Shown here: positions 1 to 5,791 of the stretch, in pieces
Layout of the letters: each line of letters begins with the position of its first letter
Numbering within the stretch: the stretch's first letter is position 1
Source: Flammeovirgaceae bacterium UBA2786
GTDB taxonomy: Bacteria; Bacteroidota; Bacteroidia; Cytophagales; Cyclobacteriaceae
DNA: 6,993 nucleotides
Reading direction: 5' to 3'
Assembly: GCA_002352225.1 (NCBI GenBank)
Contig: DEIA01000066.1
Coordinates: forward strand, 1-6,993
Made by a program: the position numbers and the translations under genes
Notes under the pieces: generated by a model
The model's database searches: none
Told to the model about the DNA's origin: nothing
Seen by the model: the letters and a program-made list of their open reading frames with translations, nothing else

Positions 1-1
1 G

Positions 2-373
2 CAAGGTCCCGTTCACATTCAGGAAATTGCCGAAAAGCAACACATTCCTAAAAAATTTCTGGAAGCCATATTGCTGGAACTTCGCAACGCCAAAGTACTA
101 AACAGCAAAAAAGGTAAAGGAGGTGGGTACTATCTCTACAAGAAACCTGAAGATGTTAATCTGATTGAAATAATCCGGTTAATGGATGGGGCTATTGCTA
201 TGCTTCCGTGCGTTTCGCTTAATTATTATGAGCCTTGCGAAGAATGCCGCGATGAGAAAACGTGTGGTATCCGCGATAGTTTTATTGGTGTGCGCGATGA
301 AACCTTAAAAATTCTGAAGGAAAGTACTCTGGCAAAAATTATGAAACGCGAAAAAGCCCTTGGGAAGAAATAA
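2..373 (+). CDS. Rrf2-family transcriptional regulator, 5'-truncated
   Basis: The frame is open from the window edge to TAA at 371-373, so the gene begins outside the window. About 123 residues are visible; I infer that roughly 20-25 N-terminal residues (first helix of the winged helix-turn-helix) are missing, as the family usually runs 130-165 aa. The visible part starts with the recognition region (PVHIQEIAEKQHIPKKFLE), followed by the glycine-rich wing (KGKGGGYYL) and the 'PEDVNLIEIIRLMDG' segment typical of Rrf2/IscR/NsrR proteins. Four cysteines follow with spacing C-x8-C-x2-C-x5-C (codons at 209, 236, 245 and 263). This is the region where IscR and NsrR bind an Fe-S cluster, so a cluster-based redox or Fe-S sensor is likely, though the spacing is not that of IscR. 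A TTG at 71 could be read as a start but would cut through the DNA-binding domain, and conserved sequence continues upstream of it. The next gene on this strand is a peroxiredoxin, with a palindrome between the two. Confidence 0.9.
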   Translation, partial: QGPVHIQEIAEKQHIPKKFLEAILLELRNAKVLNSKKGKGGGYYLYKKPEDVNLIEIIRLMDGAIAMLPCVSLNYYEPCEECRDEKTCGIRDSFIGVRDETLKILKESTLAKIMKREKALGKK

Positions 374-384
374 ATATTTTTTTC

Positions 385-413
385 AATAAGTCTACAAAAT
401 CTATAGACTTATT
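385..413. promoter_or_regulatory. Perfect inverted repeat, candidate Rrf2 operator
   Basis: A 10-bp perfect inverted repeat, AATAAGTCTA (385-394) and TAGACTTATT (404-413), is separated by 9 nt. It ends one base before the TAATTTTG -7 element of the peroxiredoxin gene, so a bound protein would cover the -10 to -38 region and block RNA polymerase. The arm length and total span (29 bp) suit a dimeric Rrf2 protein, and the regulator gene is immediately upstream. Assignment to that regulator is inference. The arms are AT-rich and no U-tract directly follows, so a terminator for the regulator gene is a weaker reading. Confidence 0.6.
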
Positions 414-414
414 A

Positions 415-422
415 TAATTTTG
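415..422 (+). promoter_or_regulatory. Bacteroidota-type -7 promoter element of the peroxiredoxin gene
   Basis: TAATTTTG matches the Bacteroidota -7 consensus TAnnTTTG and ends 23 nt before the peroxiredoxin ATG. The sucD gene has the identical octamer at nearly the same distance from its start. No TTTG lies about 19 nt upstream, because the inverted repeat at 385-413 occupies that space. The promoter may therefore be intrinsically weak or factor-dependent. Transcription would start near 428-430, leaving a leader of only about 16 nt. Confidence 0.5.
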
Positions 423-445
423 AAGCCAAATCAAAAAAAATAAGT

Positions 446-1081
446 ATGTCGTTACGATTAGGAGACATTGCACCCGATTTTAAGGCCGATACCACTGAGG
501 GTGCTATTCAATTTCATCAATGGTTAGGAAACAGTTGGGGTGTATTATTTTCTCACCCGGCCGATTTTACACCGGTATGTACTACTGAGTTAGGAGCGGT
601 TGCCAAACTACGCGCAGAGTTTGACAAGCGTAATGTTAAAGTGGTGGCCTTAAGTGCCGATCCGCTGGAATCGCACGAAAAATGGATTGGCGATATAAAC
701 GAAACGCAAAAAACAGAAGTTAATTTTCCGCTGATTGCCGACCCTGAGTTTAAGGTGGCTAATTTGTACGATATGATTCACCCCCAGGTGAGCGACAAGT
801 TTACCGTACGTTCTGTATTTGTTATTGGGCCCGATAAGAAAGTGAAACTTACCATTACCTATCCGGCTTCTACGGGCAGAAATTTTGATGAGATTCTTAG
901 AGTGATTGATAGCCTTCAGTTAACGGCTGGATATAGTGTGGCCACACCCGCCAACTGGAAGCACGGTGAAGATGTTATAATTACAGCTGCTGTAAAGGAT
1001 GAGGATATTCCCGGAAAATTTCCGAAAGGGCATACACGGGTTAAACCGTATTTGCGCACCACTCCGCAACCCAATATTTAA
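446..1081 (+). CDS. 1-Cys peroxiredoxin (Prx6 subfamily)
   Basis: A thiol peroxidase of 211 aa that reduces hydrogen peroxide and organic or lipid hydroperoxides in the cytoplasm. The active-site segment SHPADFTPVCTTELG is at residues 36-50. Cys45 is the peroxidatic cysteine and the only cysteine in the protein, so there is no resolving cysteine and reduction must come from an outside thiol. Pro38, Thr42 and Arg122 (in TVRSVFVIGPD) are the other expected active-site residues, and His37 matches the Prx6-type SHP motif. Residues from about 160 to the end (SVATPANWKHGEDVII...KPYLRTTPQPN) form the C-terminal extension characteristic of Prx6, which separates it from the shorter AhpC/BCP types. The length is typical for the family. 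The ATG at 446 precedes the expected N-terminus (LRLGDIAPDF) and follows a purine-rich stretch rather than a clear Shine-Dalgarno. The upstream palindrome and Rrf2 gene suggest redox-responsive control. Confidence 0.95.
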   Translation: MSLRLGDIAPDFKADTTEGAIQFHQWLGNSWGVLFSHPADFTPVCTTELGAVAKLRAEFDKRNVKVVALSADPLESHEKWIGDINETQKTEVNFPLIADPEFKVANLYDMIHPQVSDKFTVRSVFVIGPDKKVKLTITYPASTGRNFDEILRVIDSLQLTAGYSVATPANWKHGEDVIITAAVKDEDIPGKFPKGHTRVKPYLRTTPQPNI

Positions 1082-1089
1082 TTCAAAAA

Positions 1090-1120
1090 AAACAGGCTCG
1101 CTTATATGGCGAGCCTGTTT
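1090..1120. terminator. Terminator hairpin shared by peroxiredoxin and sucD
   Basis: A perfect 12-bp stem (AAACAGGCTCGC at 1090-1101, GCGAGCCTGTTT at 1109-1120) closes a 7-nt loop. It lies between two convergent genes. Read on the minus strand, the stem runs into eight consecutive T (complement of the A-run 1085-1092), so it is a strong intrinsic terminator for sucD. On the plus strand it is followed by TTT and then an AT-rich stretch, so it probably also ends the peroxiredoxin transcript, less efficiently. Confidence 0.9.
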
Positions 1121-1138
1121 ACATATTTAGGATTAAAT

Positions 1139-2014
1139 CTACTTCTTTAGCACCTGCTGCATCGTTTCGCCAATAAGGGCTGGCGATTCTACAACATGAA
1201 TTCCACACTCACGCATAATTTTCATTTTGGCAGCCGCTGTATCTTCTGCTCCGCCAATAATGGCCCCTGCATGGCCCATCCTTCTTCCGGGAGGAGCCGT
1301 TTGGCCGGCAATAAATCCAACAACAGGTTTTTTATTTCCCTTCTCTTTTATCCAGCGGGCAGCAACCGGTTCGTAGTTACCACCAATCTCGCCAATCATT
1401 ACAATCGCATCGGTTTCGGGATCATTCATCAGTAACTCTACAGCATCTTTGGTTGGTGTACCTATTATAGGGTCTCCTCCAATCCCAATTGCTGTGGATA
1501 CTCCCAGACCAGCTTTTACAATCTGATCTGCGGCTTCGTAGGTAAGCGTTCCTGATTTTGACACAATCCCCACGCGCCCCTTCTTAAACACAAAGCCCGG
1601 CATTATACCCACTTTTGCCTCACCCGGAGTAATTACACCCGGGCAGTTAGGCCCAACAAGGGTAGCCCCTTTTTCCTTTACATATTTTTTAGCTGTCATC
1701 ATGTCCTTTACAGGGATTCCCTCTGTAATGGTTACTATAACTTTTATTCCGCCCTCAGCAGCTTCCATAATTGAATCGGCTGCAAATGCAGGCGGAACAA
1801 AAATGATGGAAACATCAGCACCGGTTTTTTCTACGGCTTCTTTTACTGTATTAAACACCGGGCGACCCAGGTGAATTTGCCCACCTTTGCCGGGTGTAAC
1901 CCCACCCACTACGTTGGTACCATATTCGATCATCTGGCCAGCATGAAAGGTGCCTTCAGAACCGGTAAATCCCTGTACAATTACCCGGGAATCTTTATTA
2001 ACAAGTACGCTCAT
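1139..2014 (-). CDS. sucD: Succinyl-CoA synthetase (ligase) alpha subunit
   Basis: Alpha subunit of the TCA-cycle enzyme that interconverts succinyl-CoA plus NDP and phosphate with succinate, CoA and NTP. At 291 aa it has the usual length. The N-terminal CoA-binding Rossmann domain shows GFTGSEGTFHA (15-25) and the VGGVTPGKGG segment (36-45). The middle carries VGPNCPGVITP (120-130). The ligase domain has SKSGTLTYE (152-160), GIGGDPIIGT (177-186) and the phosphorylation site GRRMGHAGAIIGG with catalytic His248. All expected catalytic features are present. ATP or GTP preference is set by the beta subunit (sucC), which is not adjacent: the gene upstream on this strand is unrelated and has its own terminator. 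sucD therefore appears monocistronic, with its own promoter just upstream and a strong terminator downstream. The ATG at 2014 fits the conserved N-terminus. Confidence 0.97.
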   Translation of the reverse strand: MSVLVNKDSRVIVQGFTGSEGTFHAGQMIEYGTNVVGGVTPGKGGQIHLGRPVFNTVKEAVEKTGADVSIIFVPPAFAADSIMEAAEGGIKVIVTITEGIPVKDMMTAKKYVKEKGATLVGPNCPGVITPGEAKVGIMPGFVFKKGRVGIVSKSGTLTYEAADQIVKAGLGVSTAIGIGGDPIIGTPTKDAVELLMNDPETDAIVMIGEIGGNYEPVAARWIKEKGNKKPVVGFIAGQTAPPGRRMGHAGAIIGGAEDTAAAKMKIMRECGIHVVESPALIGETMQQVLKK

Positions 2015-2035
2015 AAATAAGAAATGGTTAGCTCA

Positions 2036-2066
2036 CAAAATTAGGAGATTATTATTGGTAGCCAAG
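2036..2066 (-). promoter_or_regulatory. Promoter of sucD, Bacteroidota type
   Basis: On the minus strand, TAATTTTG (2043 down to 2036) matches the -7 consensus TAnnTTTG exactly. A CTTG (2066 to 2063) sits 19 nt upstream in the -33 position, one base off TTTG. The -7 element ends 21 nt before the sucD ATG, giving a predicted start near 2029 and a leader of about 15 nt. Confidence 0.6.
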
Positions 2067-2075
2067 TAGTATTCA

Positions 2076-2091
2076 TTGTTGCGTGCAACAA
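2076..2091. promoter_or_regulatory. Palindrome upstream of the sucD promoter
   Basis: The perfect inverted repeat TTGTTGC-GT-GCAACAA has 7-bp arms and a 2-nt centre. It lies about 10 nt upstream of the sucD -33 element, where an activator could bind. One arm overlaps the U-tract of the terminator of the upstream gene, so it could instead be part of a second hairpin in that terminator. No binding protein can be named. Confidence 0.35.
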
Positions 2092-2112
2092 AAAACCCCG
2101 CTTTGGGCGGGG
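2090..2112 (-). terminator. Intrinsic terminator of the CHASE2/FecR-like operon
   Basis: On the minus strand, CCCCGC (2112 to 2107) pairs with GCGGGG (2101 to 2096) across a 5-nt loop, followed by six T (2095 to 2090). It begins about 8 nt after the stop codon of the FecR-like/TPR gene and separates that operon from sucD. It is a classic GC-rich stem with a U-tract. Confidence 0.9.
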
Positions 2113-2119
2113 CTGTTTG

Positions 2120-3046
2120 TTACTTGTTAGTGGTTGAAGCGTTCGGATCGGGCTTCAACTTGTTTCTATATAGAAACTCCTGATAATATTCTTTGTAGGT
2201 AGGATCTTCAGGAGCCAGTGTAATTGCGCGTTCATAAGCAGCAATTGCATCTACAATTAATCTGTTTTGTTCGTAAAATCCAGCCAGAAATAAGTTACCA
2301 AAGGCCGAAGTCGCATCTAATTCTTTCGATACCTCTGCATAACCAGCCTTAATCTTTTCTGATCTGGCCTGGCTCAGGCGTTTTACCATTGGTCTTGACT
2401 CATCCTGTAGTTTAGCACCCGTGGTTTTTGATTTAATATCAACAATCAATGCATCTTCACCATTAAACTTAGGGTCCGATAAATCTACCGTTAGAGATTT
2501 TTCAGCTGTTTCTGCTTTAAAGATTGCTTCGTCAAACATATTTAATACCGTTACAATAAAGGGGCCCGCGCTTTCGGTATCCCAATTAATTACAAGCTGG
2601 TTACCAAAAATCTCAGCTCCTTCATTTTTAGGTAAATGGGGTTGAATTGCATCTTTTGCGCCTCTGTGTACCGCCCCTGTTGCACTTAATCTATTCTTTT
2701 TTGCTTCGGCCGAATTACTGCTCAAAATGAAATCGGTGTATTTGTTTAATACACTTGCTTCGGTTTGAACTTTAGCCGCCAGATCTGCTACTTTATACAC
2801 TCCCGGTTGTTTTACTTCCAGAGGCTTTCCTTTTATGTGAACCAACCCCACCGAAGCGTTTTCTGTGATCTTAATTTCATCAGACGCATTTAAAGTAGAT
2901 CCTGTTTTAACGGGTTGCCAGGCCGCACCTGTCTTAATTTCATTCGCACCTTTATTAGCTAATACCCTGAAGGTATAATCTTGCGCTAACGCAAGGCTAC
3001 TAACAGCGAAAAAGCTAACAAATAAGAGAAATCTGCCTTTTTTCAT
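2120..3046 (-). CDS. Exported protein with FecR-like segment and C-terminal TPR-like segment
   Basis: A 308-aa protein of unknown function, exported to the periplasm. Residues 1-21 form a Sec signal peptide (MKKGR, hydrophobic core, SLALA then Q22) with no lipobox cysteine. Residues about 38-87 resemble a FecR-type domain: 'VKTGSTLNASDEIKITENASVGLVHIKG...VKQPGVY' follows the usual pattern of a set-point phrase, a polar strand pair and a closing 'PGVY'. Residues about 145-210 look like a beta-rich domain (LVINWD, FIVTVLNMFD, SLTVDLSD). Residues about 248-293 resemble one and a half TPR units (NLFLAGFYEQ...AIAAYERAITLAPEDPTY). The gene starts 52 nt after the CHASE2 gene on the same strand, with no terminator and no convincing promoter between them, so the two are probably co-transcribed. 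There is no FecA-type receptor or ECF sigma factor nearby, so this is not a standard FecR anti-sigma factor. I infer a periplasmic partner of the CHASE2 protein. Confidence 0.8.
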   Translation of the reverse strand: MKKGRFLLFVSFFAVSSLALAQDYTFRVLANKGANEIKTGAAWQPVKTGSTLNASDEIKITENASVGLVHIKGKPLEVKQPGVYKVADLAAKVQTEASVLNKYTDFILSSNSAEAKKNRLSATGAVHRGAKDAIQPHLPKNEGAEIFGNQLVINWDTESAGPFIVTVLNMFDEAIFKAETAEKSLTVDLSDPKFNGEDALIVDIKSKTTGAKLQDESRPMVKRLSQARSEKIKAGYAEVSKELDATSAFGNLFLAGFYEQNRLIVDAIAAYERAITLAPEDPTYKEYYQEFLYRNKLKPDPNASTTNK

Positions 3047-3098
3047 GGTTTTTTAGTTGTTTGCAATTCGAAATTACGAAAAATTGTGCCAATACTGA

Positions 3099-4451
3099 CT
3101 ACTCATTTAATACTTCTACTGGCTTCTTGGTAAACCATTTGTTGAACTGATTTTGGAAACCTTTGAAAATATCGTAAGCAGGGCCAACTAAAGCAGAAGC
3201 AGCCAATGTAAGGGCTAAATCTAGCTTTGCGGAATAGTTTGTAAAGAAATAGACCACCGATCCGGATACGGTAAGCAAAAGCACAACCTGAATTAATACC
3301 GACAAGGTATCGAACCAAAGCGGCAGATGCCGGTCAATTAATATGAAGAGGATTATTGTAAAGAAACAAACTACAATAGCAATTGCATATTTGTGCCATT
3401 CCTTAAGTTCTCCGATATAGTCTTCATTTAAAATCATAGCTACCACATTGGCATGAACTACTAAACCAAACATATCGGGGTTGGCCCGGCCCGCTACTTT
3501 TTTGTTAAGAGGCGTAAAAAATTTGTCTTCCCAGCTTAGATCTCCAAAGTAACTTCCCATAGATCCTAACATAACAATACTGCCCTTAAAAATATCTTCC
3601 AGATACTGCTCCTCTAAAAATTTATCCCAATCAATTGCATAAAACATGATTGGGTACCGGGTAGTAGAAATGTCTTCTTTCGAAATGCTACTTAACCGGT
3701 TATCCATCAGTTCAACATTCCCTCTAAAGTTGATCACTTCCTCGTATTTATTTCTGGCTAAGAATTTTTCTGTTTTTACCGAATCGTACATCATGGCAAG
3801 TCGTACGCTAAAGGCCAGTTCTTCATTGCCATTCACTGTCATTTTGGGAAATAGCGACCGGCATAATTTTACATCGTCTTGATAATTTGCATCGGTTGGT
3901 AAATTTGCATAGGCGTTGCGTGCATAATCCCGAAACATTTTGTCAGAATATTCAATAGAATCATACTCATCAATATCGCCTTTGCTGGCCAGGGCTTTGG
4001 TTTGAACCAATTTGCTTACCAGTACCACATTTCCGGCTTCCTGTATGGCATTGCTCAACATCAGGTTACCTAATGTGTCTAACAACTGCGGGCAATTCAG
4101 CGTGTCATATAACCCTCCTTCACAATCAAAAAAACTATCCACGCCAATAACCTTTGGGTTTAGTGCTTTTAGTTGCATGATTTGTTGGGCAATTAGCCCG
4201 CGTGTTGGCGCCAGGTTTACCAGAACAATTCGCTGATCAACCGATGGGGTTTCGCGCAGGTTAGAGAATGCATAATCGGTTAATTCAAAATCACTTAACG
4301 CCTGAGAAATCGGATCAAAAGCATTGAAGAATTTAAAATCTGTAATTTTATCCACACCCCACATCAGGGTAAAAACAAAGACCGTGATGGTTAGCGATTG
4401 CCTGGAAAGCTTCTTAATTGATCTGAATGCCTGCTTAGAGAGTTTCTTCAT
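3099..4451 (-). CDS. CHASE2-domain membrane protein without output domain
   Basis: A 450-aa inner-membrane protein. One N-terminal helix (about 19-37) is followed by a long extracytoplasmic region (about 55-345) that I recognise as CHASE2. Its first half has RIVLVNLAPTRGLIAQQIMQL with LNPKVIGVDSFFD (residues 98-109). Its second half has GSIVMLGSMGSYFGD (290-304), FFTPL (311-315) and VVHANVVAMIL (331-341), matching the iVliG...D...TP...G...HAn pattern of the family. Three helices follow (about 354-373, 380-402, 408-427), the usual CHASE2 membrane unit. CHASE2 proteins normally continue into a kinase, cyclase or diguanylate cyclase. Here only about 23 basic and polar residues remain before TAG, and the next gene begins 52 nt later, so no output domain is present. 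The ATG at 4451 fits the positively charged N-terminus. I infer a sensor or scaffold working with the FecR-like/TPR protein downstream; its signal is unknown. Confidence 0.85.
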   Translation of the reverse strand: MKKLSKQAFRSIKKLSRQSLTITVFVFTLMWGVDKITDFKFFNAFDPISQALSDFELTDYAFSNLRETPSVDQRIVLVNLAPTRGLIAQQIMQLKALNPKVIGVDSFFDCEGGLYDTLNCPQLLDTLGNLMLSNAIQEAGNVVLVSKLVQTKALASKGDIDEYDSIEYSDKMFRDYARNAYANLPTDANYQDDVKLCRSLFPKMTVNGNEELAFSVRLAMMYDSVKTEKFLARNKYEEVINFRGNVELMDNRLSSISKEDISTTRYPIMFYAIDWDKFLEEQYLEDIFKGSIVMLGSMGSYFGDLSWEDKFFTPLNKKVAGRANPDMFGLVVHANVVAMILNEDYIGELKEWHKYAIAIVVCFFTIILFILIDRHLPLWFDTLSVLIQVVLLLTVSGSVVYFFTNYSAKLDLALTLAASALVGPAYDIFKGFQNQFNKWFTKKPVEVLNE

Positions 4452-4509
4452 AGATTAAATAAACTTCAATATAAATTTAGAAATTTAACCCAGCAATCAA
4501 TTCGCCACA
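4452..4509. promoter_or_regulatory. Divergent intergenic region between CHASE2 operon and meaB
   Basis: These 58 AT-rich bases must hold the start signals for both genes. The self-complementary TAAATTTA (4472-4479) is one base off the -7 consensus on either strand. On the minus strand a TTG (4500 to 4498) lies 18 nt upstream of it, giving a plausible but imperfect promoter for the CHASE2 operon. I see no convincing promoter for the plus-strand gene. Confidence 0.3.
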
Positions 4510-5511
4510 TTGAAAAACCATATCAACGATAAGAATTTCAGATCTTACATAAATGCCATTGGCGATGGTAATCGTGTGATGTTGGCACAGGTCATTACAC
4601 TATCAGAAAGTCAACGGGAAGAAGATATTGTTCTGGCTAATCAGATTATTACGGAATTATTACCCCAAACCGGTAAATCTGTACGGATTGGAATTACCGG
4701 TGTACCCGGTGTAGGCAAAAGCACTTTTATTGATGCGTTTGGTAAGCATTTAACCGAACAATCTAAAAAGGTTGCTGTATTAGCGGTTGATCCGAGTAGT
4801 ACCAAAACCAAAGGCAGTATTCTGGGTGACAAAACAAGGATGGAGAATCTTTCTAAAGATTCTAATGCCTTTATCAGGCCTTCTGCCACCGGAACTACAT
4901 TAGGTGGTGTGGCTGATCGTACCCACGAAACAATTTTGCTTTGCGAAGCAGCGGGTTTTGATGTGATAATTGTTGAAACCGTAGGTGTAGGGCAATCGGA
5001 AACGGCTGTGCGCAATATGGTAGATTTCTTTTTGCTGCTGATGTTAGCGGGGGCAGGCGATGAATTGCAGGGAATAAAAAAAGGTATTATGGAAATGGCC
5101 GATGCTGTGGTGATAACCAAAGCAGATGGCGAGAATAAAAAAATGGCTGATCAGGCCCGTGCCAACTATCAGCATGCTTTACATCTGCTTAATACCTCAG
5201 CTACGGGTTGGGTTCCAAAGGTTACAACCAGCTCGGCTTTAGAAAACCGGGGTGTTGCCGAAGTATGGACCCTGATTGAAGCATATTTAGAAATGACGCG
5301 CGCATCCGGGTACTTTGAGTCTAATCGAAAAGAGCAAGATCTAATATGGTTTAAGGATAGTTTGCAGAACCAGTTGCGAAAACAGTTGGCGCAATCGGAA
5401 AAAATAAGGAACAGCATTGCCCGGTTTGAAACTCAGATCGAAAACAGGCAAATGCTACCCTCTGCGGCCGCGCAAAAAATTATTGAAGAGTTTCTGAAGG
5501 TTTCTTCTTAG
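4510..5511 (+). CDS. meaB: Methylmalonyl-CoA mutase-associated GTPase MeaB (ArgK/LAO family)
   Basis: A cytoplasmic G3E P-loop GTPase of 333 aa that acts as chaperone for the B12-dependent methylmalonyl-CoA mutase, gating cofactor loading and protecting the enzyme from inactivation. Visible motifs are Walker A GVPGVGKST (64-72), VDPSS (93-97), the FIRPSATGTTLGGVADRTHE segment (121-140), the G3 region ETVGVGQSE (156-164), the G4 motif TKAD (203-206) and SSALE (241-245). The C-terminal helices mediate dimerisation in known members. G4 has Thr in place of the usual Asn, while Lys and Asp are kept. The frame is open upstream only to a TAA at 4486-4488 and has no ATG before residue 24. I place the start at TTG 4510 because the preceding helix (YINAIGDGNRVMLAQVITLSES) belongs to the family N-terminus. 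The mutase genes are not in the window. SucD, elsewhere in the window, uses the mutase-related metabolite succinyl-CoA. Confidence 0.93.
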   Translation: MKNHINDKNFRSYINAIGDGNRVMLAQVITLSESQREEDIVLANQIITELLPQTGKSVRIGITGVPGVGKSTFIDAFGKHLTEQSKKVAVLAVDPSSTKTKGSILGDKTRMENLSKDSNAFIRPSATGTTLGGVADRTHETILLCEAAGFDVIIVETVGVGQSETAVRNMVDFFLLLMLAGAGDELQGIKKGIMEMADAVVITKADGENKKMADQARANYQHALHLLNTSATGWVPKVTTSSALENRGVAEVWTLIEAYLEMTRASGYFESNRKEQDLIWFKDSLQNQLRKQLAQSEKIRNSIARFETQIENRQMLPSAAAQKIIEEFLKVSS

Positions 5512-5662
5512 GTGTTTTGCTCTGATAAGGACAATGCCTGCACTGGTTCGCACAACAAAACCCTCGTTTTAAGTGGTAAGCCGAAGTAAACACAAGCAGG
5601 CCACTTTCAAGATAATAATCTATCCCCTCTTTTAATTCTATTCTGTCTTTCTCTTCGGCCAA
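5480..5662 (-). CDS. DUF5522 small cysteine-rich protein
   Basis: A 60-aa protein that I recognise as DUF5522, a family of unknown function. The core reads FTSAYHLKRGFCCANQCRHCPY (residues 25-46), with four cysteines (36, 37, 41, 44) and His30 and His43. The CC-x3-C-x2-C cluster suggests binding of a metal or Fe-S centre, which is inference. The tail is basic (KTPKKKPS). No ATG exists: a stop lies two codons upstream of the TTG at 5662, so this TTG is the likely start, and the acidic N-terminus (AEEKDRIELKEGIDYYLESG) fits the family. The gene runs against meaB and their last 32 bases overlap (5480-5511), so the final codons of both share DNA. No terminator is visible for either at this junction. 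Conservation of the core, rather than coding bias, is what makes the gene convincing. Confidence 0.8.
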   Translation of the reverse strand: MAEEKDRIELKEGIDYYLESGLLVFTSAYHLKRGFCCANQCRHCPYQSKTPKKKPSETLQ

Positions 5663-5791
5663 AGTCTATTTGTTTAATTTCAAACTGGTCGTATCAGTAC
5701 ACTGTATCCATACGCTGGTAAACCAAATTCTTAACCATTGATTTATTAGTTCAAAGCGCATAAACATAATTAAATTCTTTAAACTTGCCTG
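5663..5791. other. Intergenic region between DUF5522 and the substrate-binding lipoprotein
   Basis: These 129 bases should carry the start signals of both divergent genes. I see no clear promoter, hairpin or riboswitch. TAAACTTG at 5780-5787 is one base off the -7 consensus but lies only 4 nt from the lipoprotein ATG and has no -33 partner. The region is too short for a typical cobalamin riboswitch, and I see none of its conserved box sequences. Confidence 0.4.

Noticed and set aside
385..413. The inverted repeat as a Rho-independent terminator of the Rrf2 gene.
   Set aside because: The arms are AT-rich, there is no U-tract directly after the stem, and the repeat abuts a promoter element, so an operator explains it better.
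1196..1435. A 79-codon plus-strand frame inside sucD; similar antisense frames occur at 2421-2645, 3646-3882, 4012-4236, 5169-5417 and 6274-6468.
   Set aside because: Each lies within a confidently identified gene on the opposite strand, and none has a recognisable domain or its own start signals.
2120..3046. A standard FecR anti-sigma factor.
   Set aside because: The protein has a cleavable signal peptide instead of a cytoplasmic anti-sigma segment and membrane helix, and no ECF sigma factor or TonB receptor gene is nearby.
3103..3318. A 71-codon minus-strand frame in another phase over the 3' end of the CHASE2 gene, which might suggest a frameshift.
   Set aside because: The main frame continues through the three membrane helices to its own stop, and the second frame has no coherent domain, so no frameshift is needed.
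4641..5120. A 159-codon open frame on the minus strand inside meaB.
   Set aside because: It is fully antisense to a well-conserved GTPase, its translation is low-complexity and Ser/Thr/Pro/Ile-rich, and it resembles no family I know.
5663..5791. A cobalamin riboswitch or strong promoter ahead of the binding lipoprotein.
   Set aside because: The spacer is short, shows no conserved riboswitch boxes, and its only -7-like octamer is 4 nt from the ATG with no -33 partner.
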